From contig JALWRZ010000002.1 of assembly GCA_026993785.1 (NCBI GenBank), positions 35,602 through 99,601 on the forward strand: 64,000 nucleotides of DNA, given 5' to 3'. Below, piece by piece: positions 1 to 9,014 of this stretch. The position numbers and the translations under genes were made by a program. How positions within the stretch are numbered: the first letter of the stretch is position 1; each line of letters begins with the position of its first letter. The DNA is from DHVE2 group archaeon. GTDB taxonomy: Archaea > Thermoplasmatota > Thermoplasmata > Thermoplasmatales > Aciduliprofundaceae. Below the pieces are notes generated by a model. That model saw only the letters and a program-made list of their open reading frames with translations, was not told where the DNA came from and did no database searches.

Positions 1-1
1 A

Positions 2-1060
2 GGGATAAAGACCATAAAATCTCTTTCAGTAGAGAAAAATGTGCATGGAAATTTTTCAAAAGAGAACAATGAGCTTTATACCCTAAATGTGAGCGCGACT
101 AAAATAACGGCGATATATGGAAACGCACCCTTCCTTATACTGGGAATTGCCATGAGTGCAATGTTTTATTACGGTGGCATAGCCATAATAAGGGATGTCC
201 TCACGGTGGGTGAGCTTGTGGCGTTTCTCACCTACATGCTCACTATGACGTGGCCTCTCCGTGCTCTGGGATTTACCATAGGGGATATTCAGAGGAGCCT
301 TGCGGCCGCTTCTAGGCTCTTTGAGGTGATAGATTCTTCACCTCACAGTGTGGATGTCCCTGATGCTATAGAGCTTAAAAATCCTAAGGGAAAGGTAGAA
401 TTCAGGGATGTCTGGCTCACATATCACACGGGAAAGACTGTGCTCAAGGGTCTGAATCTGAAGATAGATCCAGGTGAGAGGATTCTTATTACAGGTCCTC
501 CAGGATCTGGAAAAAGCAGTATTCTAAAGATTTTAGCAAGATTTTACGCCCCGGAGAAGGGTGAGGTTCTTCTTGACGGCGTGGATGTTAGAAAGATAAA
601 GAGCGCGAATTTGAGGAGCATTGTGGCCTACGTGCCACAGGAGCCTTTCATATTCAATCGGAGTATAAGGGAGAATATAGCCCTTGCCAAGCCAGACGCA
701 ACCATGGAGGAGATAATAGAGGCTGCAAGGAGAGCAAAAATTCACGAGTTCATATCCTCGCTTCCGGAGGGCTATGACACAGTGGTTGGAGAGAAGGGAG
801 TCACCTTGTCCGGTGGTGAAAGGCAGAGAATAGGACTTGCCAGGGCACTTCTTCTAAATCCACGGGTCTTGCTTTTGGATGACCCGGTCTCCAATCTGGA
901 TGCTCAAACAGAGAGAAAGCTGGTAGAGGATTTGCAACATATTTTGAGAAATAAAACTGCCATAATCGTATCCCAAAGATTATCTCTGGCAAAACTTGCA
1001 GATAGGGTAATCCACATGGAAGATGGTAAAATAGTGGAAGAGAAAAAAAATTCCTATTAA
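2..1060 (+). CDS. ABC exporter half-transporter, C-terminal part (5' end outside window)
   Basis: Export ABC protein with fused membrane and ATPase domains; the N-terminal membrane helices lie upstream of the window. The frame is open from base 2, so the GTG at 41 is not the start. Visible: last membrane helices, then an ATPase domain with Walker A GPPGSGKSS, signature LSGGERQ and Walker B LLLDDP. The catalytic Glu after Walker B is Asp and the switch His is Gln (VSQRLS), so this subunit carries the degenerate half of one ATP site. The next gene starts 20 bases on and supplies the partner with canonical Glu and His. The substrate cannot be told from sequence. Confidence 0.93.
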   Translation, partial: GIKTIKSLSVEKNVHGNFSKENNELYTLNVSATKITAIYGNAPFLILGIAMSAMFYYGGIAIIRDVLTVGELVAFLTYMLTMTWPLRALGFTIGDIQRSLAAASRLFEVIDSSPHSVDVPDAIELKNPKGKVEFRDVWLTYHTGKTVLKGLNLKIDPGERILITGPPGSGKSSILKILARFYAPEKGEVLLDGVDVRKIKSANLRSIVAYVPQEPFIFNRSIRENIALAKPDATMEEIIEAARRAKIHEFISSLPEGYDTVVGEKGVTLSGGERQRIGLARALLLNPRVLLLDDPVSNLDAQTERKLVEDLQHILRNKTAIIVSQRLSLAKLADRVIHMEDGKIVEEKKNSY

Positions 1061-1080
1061 TGATGGAAGTGGTGTAAAAG

Positions 1081-2844
1081 ATGGCGGATAAATCCTCGCT
1101 GGCCCTGGTAAAAAGATTTCTTAGAGAGGCCATAGCGGAGAGGAAAATACTTGCCATAGTTGTGGTGAGCATAATAGGCTCTGCCCTGGCAACCCTTTTT
1201 GCCCCATATATTTTGAGTATAGCAATAGATGAGTATATAATTCCAGGCAAATATCATGAGCTCATTCCTATTGCACTTTTATATCTTCTTGCCCTTCTGG
1301 CGCAGTGGCTTTTTGCAACACTTCAAACCTTTTACACGGAGGTTTTTGGACAAAAGGTGCTCAAAAATCTAAGGGCAAAACTCCACAGGAAGATTCTGGA
1401 TTCAAATCTGAACTTTTTCAAGGATAAATCCACAGGGGATCTTGTTTCTAGGATAATAAACGATACCAATGTGGTAAACGATGTTCTCTTATCCGGTCTG
1501 CTTGGCGGCCTAGGCAGCATAATCAGTTTGAGCGGTATAGTAGTTGCAATGCTATTCCTGGATGTTAAACTCACGCTGGTAACCCTTTCCAGTGTGCCCA
1601 TAATGGTTCTCATAGCCCTATATTTTGGTGGGAGAATGAGACGGGCTTACCGAGACACAAGACAAAAGATAGCCCGGATTTCAAGCGTAGTGGAAGAGAG
1701 TGTGGCAGGAATAGAGACCATCAAGGCATTCAACAAAGAGAAGCATGTGGAAAAAGAGTTCTCTGCTGCTTCCAAGGACACCATAAAAGCTTATCTGAGG
1801 GTGGCGATTTATATGGGGATATTCTGGCCCCTTATGAATATTGCCAGTCTTCTTTCAGTGATAGTAGTTATAGGCTATGGGGGATATCAGGCCTATATGG
1901 GAGCGGTTAGCATAGGAATCGTTGTAGCCTTCATCCAGTACGCCCAGAGATTCAGAGGTCCCATAAACAATGTGGTGAGCATGTACGACAGTCTCCAATC
2001 GGCTTTGGCAGCACTGGAAAGGATATATGATGTGCTTGATGATAGAGGGGTTGAGGAATATAAGGGCCTGAATGTAGATAGACTACAAGGGAGAATAGAG
2101 TTCCAGGATGTATGGTTTGAATATGAAAAGGGCAGAGCCGTGCTCCGAGGCATAAATCTTTTCATTTCTCCAGGTTCCAAAATCGCAATTGTAGGCAAAA
2201 CAGGTGCTGGAAAAACGACCATGGCGAATCTTATAATGCGCTTTTATGACCCTACCAGGGGTAAGCTACTTTATGATGGGATAGATGGAAGGGAGATAAA
2301 TAGAAGAAGTTTGAGGCGAAGAATAGGCTATGTTCCTCAGGAAACCTATCTCTTTCCAGGTACGATAATGGAGAATATAAGGATAGCGAATCCTGAAGCT
2401 TCTGAGAGGGATGTGGTGGAAGTATGCAAGAAACTTGGAGTTCACGAATTCATCATGAAGCTCCCAAAGGGCTATGAAACCTCGGCGGGAGAGACGGGAA
2501 AACTTCTTTCAGTGGGCGAGAGACAGCTCATATCCCTGGCAAGGGCAATGCTTAAAGATCCAGATATAGTAATTCTCGACGAAGCGCTATCCAGCGTAGA
2601 TCCCAAAACGGAGAGAATGGTTCAGGATGCCATGCTGAAACTCATGGAGGGGAGGACAAGTATTATAATTGCGCACCGTCTCTCTATAACCCGTTTTGTG
2701 AATAAGGTCATCGTTGTGGATAACGGAGAGATTGTGGAGGAAGGCCCCATAGAAAATCTTCTTCTCAAAGGTGGATATTTCTATCGTCTCTATACCTCTC
2801 AAATGGGTGAATCTTCCCTAATTGATATTTCAGGAAGAGGTTAG
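1081..2844 (+). CDS. ABC exporter half-transporter, partner subunit
   Basis: A 587-residue ABC exporter subunit: six membrane helices in residues 1-310, then an ATPase domain with Walker A GKTGAGKT, Walker B VILDEA and switch His in IIAHRLS. Its signature motif is LSVGERQ instead of LSGGE. In heterodimeric exporters the degenerate site pairs Walker A/B of one subunit with the signature of the other. The Asp/Gln changes in the upstream gene and the altered signature here therefore fall in the same composite site. The ATG at 1081 follows GGTGTAAAAG. This is the last gene of the operon; a new promoter and riboswitch follow. Confidence 0.94.
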   Translation: MADKSSLALVKRFLREAIAERKILAIVVVSIIGSALATLFAPYILSIAIDEYIIPGKYHELIPIALLYLLALLAQWLFATLQTFYTEVFGQKVLKNLRAKLHRKILDSNLNFFKDKSTGDLVSRIINDTNVVNDVLLSGLLGGLGSIISLSGIVVAMLFLDVKLTLVTLSSVPIMVLIALYFGGRMRRAYRDTRQKIARISSVVEESVAGIETIKAFNKEKHVEKEFSAASKDTIKAYLRVAIYMGIFWPLMNIASLLSVIVVIGYGGYQAYMGAVSIGIVVAFIQYAQRFRGPINNVVSMYDSLQSALAALERIYDVLDDRGVEEYKGLNVDRLQGRIEFQDVWFEYEKGRAVLRGINLFISPGSKIAIVGKTGAGKTTMANLIMRFYDPTRGKLLYDGIDGREINRRSLRRRIGYVPQETYLFPGTIMENIRIANPEASERDVVEVCKKLGVHEFIMKLPKGYETSAGETGKLLSVGERQLISLARAMLKDPDIVILDEALSSVDPKTERMVQDAMLKLMEGRTSIIIAHRLSITRFVNKVIVVDNGEIVEEGPIENLLLKGGYFYRLYTSQMGESSLIDISGRG

Positions 2845-2860
2845 GGAGTTTAGGATTAAT

Positions 2861-2870
2861 TATTTATATG
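2861..2870 (+). promoter_or_regulatory. TATA box for the riboswitch operon
   Basis: TATTTATATG lies in an AT-rich stretch after the ABC operon. A start about 25 bases downstream falls at 2889-2892, exactly at the 5' end of the fluoride aptamer, so the transcript would begin with the riboswitch. Confidence 0.7.
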
Positions 2871-2888
2871 AGAGAAGTATTCGTGGAT

Positions 2889-2937
2889 ATGGTGATGGGG
2901 CCCACCGTTTAACTGCCCGAGCGGGCTGATGGCTCCT
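2889..2937 (+). promoter_or_regulatory. Fluoride riboswitch (crcB motif)
   Basis: The aptamer follows the known fluoride fold. P1 is GGTG (2891-2894) with CACC (2903-2906), enclosing the conserved GATGG. P2 is GCCC (2915-2918) with GGGC (2923-2926), loop GAGC, followed by the conserved CTGATGG. The pseudoknot pairs GGGGCC (2897-2902) with GGCTCC (2931-2936), with one G-U pair. The layout is almost the same as the crystallised Thermotoga petrophila aptamer. The 3' pseudoknot strand overlaps a CCTTTTATAAAAGG palindrome (2935-2948) that could hide the ribosome site AGGTGG (2946-2951), so fluoride binding may free translation. The switching mechanism is inference; the aptamer identity is strong. 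Confidence 0.93.
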
Positions 2938-2956
2938 TTTATAAAAGGTGGTCCCT

Positions 2957-3310
2957 ATGCTTGAAATAGAAATTCCTAAGGAGCTCTTTGAAAAGATTCA
3001 AAATATGCGTGATGAAGGTTTTAGCAGATATCTCTATGAAAAACTTGCGGCTTTGGGAAGACAGTTAGAGCTCACAGATGAGAAGTCCCTTGAGAGAAAG
3101 AAAATGGAGCTTGAAAAGAATATTGAGAGAATGAAGCGAGAACTTAAAGAGCTAACTGAGTTTTGCGAGAGAGCGGAGAAAGACAGAGAGCGTATGCATC
3201 TCTGGATCGAGATGCTGGAAAAAGAAAACCGAAAACTGTTAGAGGAGATGAGAAGCTATGGAAATCTTGGTGAAGGGAGGATTTCTCCGAAAGAAGAAAT
3301 TCAAGCTTGA
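2957..3310 (+). CDS. Small ribbon-helix-helix-like coiled-coil protein under the fluoride riboswitch
   Basis: Unrecognised 117-residue protein. The first 35 residues (LEIEIPKELFEKI, then GFSRYLYEKLAAL) have the strand-helix-turn-helix pattern of ribbon-helix-helix DNA-binding domains. Residues 45-105 are a charged coiled coil rich in Glu and Lys. There is no signal peptide or membrane segment, so it is not a fluoride channel. ATG 2957 is preferred over the in-frame GTG 2948 because AGGTGG sits 5 bases before it. It is the first gene after the fluoride riboswitch and overlaps the next gene by 53 bases. The role is unknown; a DNA-binding or scaffold protein made in response to fluoride is a guess. 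Confidence 0.8.
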   Translation: MLEIEIPKELFEKIQNMRDEGFSRYLYEKLAALGRQLELTDEKSLERKKMELEKNIERMKRELKELTEFCERAEKDRERMHLWIEMLEKENRKLLEEMRSYGNLGEGRISPKEEIQA

Positions 3311-3656
3311 AAAATACACAGCTAAGCTTATAGAAGAACTTTCCAGGAAATATAAGATTCCGCCTGAGAAACTTATTCTCATGGCCCTGAAAGAGGAAAA
3401 GTTAGAGCGGGAAAGAAATGAGAGAATGAAGGAACTACAGGAGAAGATATCCTCTCTTCTTGATGAAATGTTTCAGCTCGAGGGAAAATGGGCCTCAATT
3501 CGCTATAAATCCTATACCTATGCAAAGGAGAACAGAACCCTGGCAATAATTCTCACTGGACATTTGAGCGAGAATCGAAGCTTGAGAAGGATTCTGAAAA
3601 AGAAAAATGCTCATAAGGATATTGAGGAACTGGTAAATTACTACCTTTGGCTTTAA
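3258..3656 (+). CDS. Second ribbon-helix-helix-like coiled-coil protein of the fluoride operon
   Basis: Unrecognised 132-residue basic protein. Residues 15-45 (FKLEKYTAKLIEELSRKY, then a second helix ending MALKEE) also fit a ribbon-helix-helix or helix-turn-helix fold. Residues 48-85 are coiled coil and the tail is basic. It lies in another frame and overlaps the first gene by 53 bases; GAGGAGATG upstream of ATG 3258 can serve as ribosome site, which suggests coupled translation. GTG 3270 is an alternative start. It shares the riboswitch transcript. Its similar architecture to the upstream protein suggests a duplicated or hetero-oligomeric pair. The function is not known. Confidence 0.75.
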   Translation: MEILVKGGFLRKKKFKLEKYTAKLIEELSRKYKIPPEKLILMALKEEKLERERNERMKELQEKISSLLDEMFQLEGKWASIRYKSYTYAKENRTLAIILTGHLSENRSLRRILKKKNAHKDIEELVNYYLWL

Positions 3657-3659
3657 AGC

Positions 3660-4298
3660 TCAAAGCAAGGTTGCGAGATAAATTCCCAGCGCCATTACCA
3701 GCTGATTGGAGAAATTATCATTGGGTGGCAGGTTATAGAATTCTGATAAGCTGCCCAGTATAGCTCCCAGCAAAGCGTAGGGCCAGGATAGAAAGATAAG
3801 CATAACTAAAAGAGAGGAGAGTAGAAATGCAAGGGAGCCTTCCACACTTTTTCCATTGCGAAATCTGTGAAAACCCCATCTTATTCCGATTATTGCCGCT
3901 AGGGCATCTCCTATAGTAGCGGCGGATATGGTGGCCAGTGCAATATTTCGAGGGAAGAACAGAAGAACAAGAAGCGCGGAGATGGAGAAATATATATGGG
4001 CACCTATGCACATTTTCTCCTCCTCACGTGCTATTTCCTTTATTCGTGCATCAATTGTCTCGATAGTTTTGCTAACAAGCTGGAAAGCATCCTCCCTCCT
4101 TAGCAGGGGCCTTATACCCTCTATGATTCTCGCTGCTGTATCCTTGGATATTCTGTAAGGTTCAATTATGAAAAATGAGACTATAGCTAACGATACAAAT
4201 ATGAGAGTGAGCTCTCTACCGAAGAGGAGATAGGATAAGGGAATAAGCAATCCGGTAAGATGCAGCGATTTTCTGAACGCCTCCCTATTGAAGTCCAC
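3660..4298 (-). CDS. Dolichol kinase/SEC59-like integral membrane CTP-dependent lipid kinase
   Basis: A 212-residue polytopic protein of the phosphatidate cytidylyltransferase/dolichol kinase family, which phosphorylates prenol or diacylglycerol lipids with CTP. About six hydrophobic segments are visible. The family-like loop (AATIGDALAAIIG, then GKSVEGSLAFL) is present; the Gly-Asp and Lys-Ser-x-Glu-Gly motifs mark the CTP site. The frame could extend to 4460 but would overlap tgt. GTG 4298 lies 26 bases after a TATA-like sequence on this strand and begins right where family similarity starts, so I take it as a leaderless start. The exact lipid substrate is unknown. Confidence 0.75.
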   Translation of the reverse strand: MDFNREAFRKSLHLTGLLIPLSYLLFGRELTLIFVSLAIVSFFIIEPYRISKDTAARIIEGIRPLLRREDAFQLVSKTIETIDARIKEIAREEEKMCIGAHIYFSISALLVLLFFPRNIALATISAATIGDALAAIIGIRWGFHRFRNGKSVEGSLAFLLSSLLVMLIFLSWPYALLGAILGSLSEFYNLPPNDNFSNQLVMALGIYLATLL

Positions 4299-4317
4299 AG
4301 GGAATATATGGGCTGTG

Positions 4318-5445
<1,128 letters not shown>

Positions 5446-5446
5446 A

Positions 5447-5878
5447 TTAGCGCTGAAGCTCCAGAAGTGCTGAGTTTTCCAAGGCAAGCTCGCATAATTT
5501 ATCCAGATAACCTTGGGGCACCTCTATGCCCAGATACTCTGCCTTTTCCAAGGAGCAGGTGAGAAGCTTCTCATCTTCATCATATGGAAGCTGAAAATTG
5601 TGTGGAGAGATTGCCACAAAACTCTCCGTGCCTTCAGCGGATGCAAGAGTCAGCGCCTCCTTAATCTGTCTCTTTCCAGTAAGTATGAGCATCATCTCTA
5701 TATGCAGGTTCTTGGCAATATTGGTACCCTTCTCAAAGACTCTCCTGGCTTTTTCGTACGCATATAGCGCATGCTTCCTGCACATCACAGCTCTGGAATT
5801 GAATGTGAAAATGTTGCGAGATGCAAGCTCTCTTATTTCTTCAAGGCTCAGGACTCCGTGATATGCTTTTACAATCAT
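5447..5878 (-). CDS. cgi121: KEOPS complex subunit Cgi121
   Basis: A 143-residue protein of the CGI-121 family, the KEOPS subunit that binds tRNA CCA ends and stimulates Bud32. KEOPS makes the N6-threonylcarbamoyl-adenosine at tRNA position 37. The core HIEMMLILTGKRQIKEAL helix and the following ISPHNF segment are typical. Its ATG overlaps the stop of lonB as ATGA, so the two are translationally coupled. The Kae1-Bud32 fusion of the same complex is encoded at 48.5-50.1 kb. The gene converges on tgt, another tRNA modification gene, with a one-base gap. Confidence 0.85.
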   Translation of the reverse strand: MIVKAYHGVLSLEEIRELASRNIFTFNSRAVMCRKHALYAYEKARRVFEKGTNIAKNLHIEMMLILTGKRQIKEALTLASAEGTESFVAISPHNFQLPYDEDEKLLTCSLEKAEYLGIEVPQGYLDKLCELALENSALLELQR

Positions 5879-7773
5879 TCCTCATACCCCGTTGCCTCTT
5901 CGAATTTTCTTAGAAGTTCCTTCTTCTTCTCAGAATCCACAAGGGCATGCTTGATTACATCCACAATGGTCTTAGCAGGTACGATCTCTATCTTCCCTTC
6001 ATGTGCCTCATCCAGAATTACATCCTGAAGATTGGCGTAGGGTATTATGACCTTCTCAAATCCAGCTTCAATGGCTGCCTCAACCTTTGCAGTAACGCCA
6101 CCAACAGGAAGAACATGGCCCCGGATACTTAGCGAACCTGTCATGGCGACGGATTGCTTCACGGGTATCTTCTCCAAGGCGGAGAGCACCGCGGTGGCAA
6201 CGCTTATACTCGCGCTATCTCCCTCCACACCTTCATAGGTGCCGATGAACTGGATATGCACATCGTAATTTGTTATATGCTTCCCGAAATATTTCTTGAT
6301 TATGGCAGATACATTCTCCACGGCTTCTTTTGCTATCTCTCCCAGTTTGCCTGTAGCTATCATACGACCCTGGTCCCTGGATTGCGCAGGAGTTACCTCC
6401 GCCATGATTGGCAGCACTATGCCCGAATACTCAGCCATCCCGCTGCCTGCGGAATATACAGCTAACCCGTTAACAATACCCACAGCCTCACCCTTGTTCA
6501 GGAAGGTCTTGTAATCCTTCTTTATCTCTATGAGGCGATCCGCCACCTGCTGCTCTAAGGGCCTTGCAAGTTTCTTAGCGCGAAGAACATGTTCAACATC
6601 CACATACTTCGCTCCAGATTCTCGCGCGATGTCTCCTGCAACGCGAACGAGACCTCCGAGTTCGCGGAGTCTCAGGGTTAGCTTACCCTTCCTGCCTGCC
6701 CTCTTCTGCGCTTCCTTGATTATCTCCGCCACAGCTTCCTTGGTGAAATGGGGTATCTTTCCATCCTTTTTCACTTCCTGGGCCACAAATCTGATGAGCT
6801 TTCTCCTATTATCCTCGGTATCGTCCATTACGGATTTCATATAAACCTCGTATCCATACCCGCGTATTCTGGAGCGAAGTGCTGGATGCATCCCCTGAAG
6901 AGCATCAAGATTCCCCGCGGCTACGAGAATGAAATCGCAGGGCACAGGTTCTGTGTGAACCATGGCACCGGCAGAATGCTCGCTCTGTCCAGAGATGGGA
7001 AACTTCTTCTCCTGCATAGCAGTGAGCAGTGATTGTTGTGATTCTATCTTTAGCATATTTATCTCATCGATGAAAAGCACACCCTTATGGGCCTTGTGTA
7101 TTGCACCAGCTTCCACGCGTAGATGGGGTGGAGTCTCCAGACCTCCACTCTGGAATGGGTCATGACGCACATCGCCAAGCAACGCTCCTGCGTGTGCGCC
7201 CGTTGCATCCACAAAGGGTGGCTTATCGTTTGGATTATGAGACACAAGGAGCTTCGGTACTATGGATTTTTCCTCTTTCTGTATATTTGCACCTGCAAAA
7301 ATATAGAGGAAGATGGCTATGAATATGGACCAGAAGAGGAATGAATAATCATGTGTTACAAAGGCCGCAAATATACCTATCATCAGGAGGAGCAGAACCA
7401 TGCTTAACATTCCTGTTTTCCTCTCATTTTTCTGCTTCTTTGCCTGTTCCTGGTACTGCTTCACAATTAACTTGCCCTGCCCCGCAGGCACCGTCTTCAC
7501 TATGGGGGTGTTTGGATCCTCCTCGTTGTGGAAAACCAGGATATCCTCAAGCTCTTCCCTTGGCAGAAAATCCACCATGCTCTGGGCAAGCATGCTCTTT
7601 CCCGTGCCGGGATCTCCTATTAAGATGACATGTCTCTTTTGATTTGCCGCCTTCTTTATGACCTCAACTGCCTCCTCCTGCCCTATAACCTGATCTATCA
7701 GCTTTGGAGGTACCGCAATCTCCTCCGTGGTTTTAAAGTCTATTTTCTTAATCCACTCGTCCACACTTTCCAC
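5875..7773 (-). CDS. lonB: ATP-dependent membrane protease LonB
   Basis: A 632-residue archaeal LonB, a membrane-tethered AAA+ protease that degrades unfolded and regulatory proteins. Walker A GDPGTGKS is near residue 55. Two membrane helices (about 122-160) are inserted in the AAA+ domain, as expected for LonB. The C-terminal protease domain has catalytic Ser in EGDSASIS and Lys in GGVTAKVEAA. The start is GTG 7773, about 22 bases after a TATA-like TCTATAATTTT, so the mRNA may be leaderless. It is followed by cgi121 with an ATGA overlap. Confidence 0.95.
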   Translation of the reverse strand: MESVDEWIKKIDFKTTEEIAVPPKLIDQVIGQEEAVEVIKKAANQKRHVILIGDPGTGKSMLAQSMVDFLPREELEDILVFHNEEDPNTPIVKTVPAGQGKLIVKQYQEQAKKQKNERKTGMLSMVLLLLMIGIFAAFVTHDYSFLFWSIFIAIFLYIFAGANIQKEEKSIVPKLLVSHNPNDKPPFVDATGAHAGALLGDVRHDPFQSGGLETPPHLRVEAGAIHKAHKGVLFIDEINMLKIESQQSLLTAMQEKKFPISGQSEHSAGAMVHTEPVPCDFILVAAGNLDALQGMHPALRSRIRGYGYEVYMKSVMDDTEDNRRKLIRFVAQEVKKDGKIPHFTKEAVAEIIKEAQKRAGRKGKLTLRLRELGGLVRVAGDIARESGAKYVDVEHVLRAKKLARPLEQQVADRLIEIKKDYKTFLNKGEAVGIVNGLAVYSAGSGMAEYSGIVLPIMAEVTPAQSRDQGRMIATGKLGEIAKEAVENVSAIIKKYFGKHITNYDVHIQFIGTYEGVEGDSASISVATAVLSALEKIPVKQSVAMTGSLSIRGHVLPVGGVTAKVEAAIEAGFEKVIIPYANLQDVILDEAHEGKIEIVPAKTIVDVIKHALVDSEKKKELLRKFEEATGYEE

Positions 7774-7850
7774 GGATACCCCAATGTAAAATTATAGATA
7801 AAACTTTTTGGAAAAATTTGTCTATCGGCACCAAAATCTCTCGCTCACAA

Positions 7851-7861
7851 GTATTAAATAA
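7851..7861 (+). promoter_or_regulatory. TATA box of rpoL
   Basis: GTATTAAATAA is centred 26 bases before ATG 7883, which predicts a leaderless transcript starting at the ATG. Confidence 0.6.
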
Positions 7862-7882
7862 TAGGGAAAATTAACCCTAAGT

Positions 7883-8176
7883 ATGAAGGATATGGAGTTC
7901 AAAGTGCTCTCCAAGGAGAAGAACGAGATGGTTCTGGAAGTTATTAACGCTGATAGAACGCTTCTCATCCCCCTGGTGGAAGAGCTTAATAGGGATGAGA
8001 TGGTGGAATATGCCATATATCACTATGAGCATCCCTATCTGGAGAATCCAACAATAAAGCTCAAGGTGAAGAGCGGCAAGCCCCAGGCTGCCATAAAGAG
8101 AGCTGCGAAAAAACTTGAAAAGGTTTTTGAAGACCTTGAAAAAGAGTTTGAGAAGGCTATAGGCTCTCCAAAATAA
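7883..8176 (+). CDS. rpoL: DNA-directed RNA polymerase subunit L
   Basis: A 97-residue homologue of eukaryotic Rpb11. RpoL pairs with RpoD to form the assembly platform of archaeal RNA polymerase. The N-terminal FKVLSKEKNEMVLEV strand pair, the TLLIPLVEELNRD helix and YHYEHPYLENPTIKLK are the alpha-like dimerisation fold, and the long C-terminal helix is present. The last 20 bases overlap the convergent end of scpA. ATG 7883 is probably the first base of the mRNA; ATG 7892 has no ribosome site at a sensible distance. Confidence 0.93.
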   Translation: MKDMEFKVLSKEKNEMVLEVINADRTLLIPLVEELNRDEMVEYAIYHYEHPYLENPTIKLKVKSGKPQAAIKRAAKKLEKVFEDLEKEFEKAIGSPK

Positions 8177-9014
8177 TCTCCGGGGGCTCTAGGAACTCCA
8201 CCATTCTCAGTTCCTGAGGCACTAGGATTCTTATATTTATCTCCCCATAGGGTTTTTCTTGCACTAGCTCAACTTTTTGGAACCTTTCCAAGAACAGGAG
8301 AGAGAGAAACACCTTGATGAAATCCTCCCGGGTTCCGTTGTAAAGAAGGGATAGGGGTATCTCATCGCCCTGCACCTCGCTTAGACGCTCCCACACCTCA
8401 CGTATTTCCTCCTCCAGATCTTCCTTGTGAACCTTCTCATCTAAATTGAATTTGAATTTTTCACGCAGCTTTCTCTGCCTTTTCTTCCTCTCCACCTCAA
8501 TCTTTGCCTCATTTATGGCCTGGAGGAGCTCCATAAGGCTCACGGGTCTACGCTCTTCCCTTCTCACAGGCTCCCTTATCTTAAGTTTTTCTTCTATCTC
8601 CACGACCTCGTAATTTTCATATCCGAATTCAAAGGGCGAGGGATCTATATCGAAGAAATCCATGTCTACGCCATATTCTTCCTGCTCCACATGCGTAAGT
8701 ATATCCTCACTCTTTCTCATCAGGATATTCCAGGCCATGTGCACTATCTTGCCAGCCACTATGAAATCTATATCATCCTCCTTCCTTATCCTTTCTAGAT
8801 ACATCTTGGTGAACTTTACAAGATCTATCTTCCAGGGATCCAGTTTCTCATCTATCACCAGCTCAAAGATTATGGCGATCGCCTTATCCACAGGATTCTT
8901 AGCTGCGAGATGTATGCCTTCCTCCAGCTTCTCCACCATATTGATGTAGTAGTCCACATCTATGTCCTCATCCAGGAGCGCTTTGTAGTAGCGTAGATGC
9001 TCAACTACCTGCAC
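8157..9014 (-). CDS. scpA: Segregation and condensation protein A (kleisin)
   Basis: A 285-residue kleisin that bridges the two heads of an SMC dimer in chromosome condensation. The N-terminal part has the family pattern of negatively charged helices (PVDKAIAIIFELV, DPWKIDLVKFTKMYLERI); the middle is acidic and low-complexity; the C-terminal 80 residues form the winged helix that binds the SMC head. It overlaps the 3' end of smc by 14 bases, so the partners are made from one transcript. No ScpB homologue is in the window. Confidence 0.9.
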   Translation of the reverse strand: MQVVEHLRYYKALLDEDIDVDYYINMVEKLEEGIHLAAKNPVDKAIAIIFELVIDEKLDPWKIDLVKFTKMYLERIRKEDDIDFIVAGKIVHMAWNILMRKSEDILTHVEQEEYGVDMDFFDIDPSPFEFGYENYEVVEIEEKLKIREPVRREERRPVSLMELLQAINEAKIEVERKKRQRKLREKFKFNLDEKVHKEDLEEEIREVWERLSEVQGDEIPLSLLYNGTREDFIKVFLSLLFLERFQKVELVQEKPYGEINIRILVPQELRMVEFLEPPEIILESL

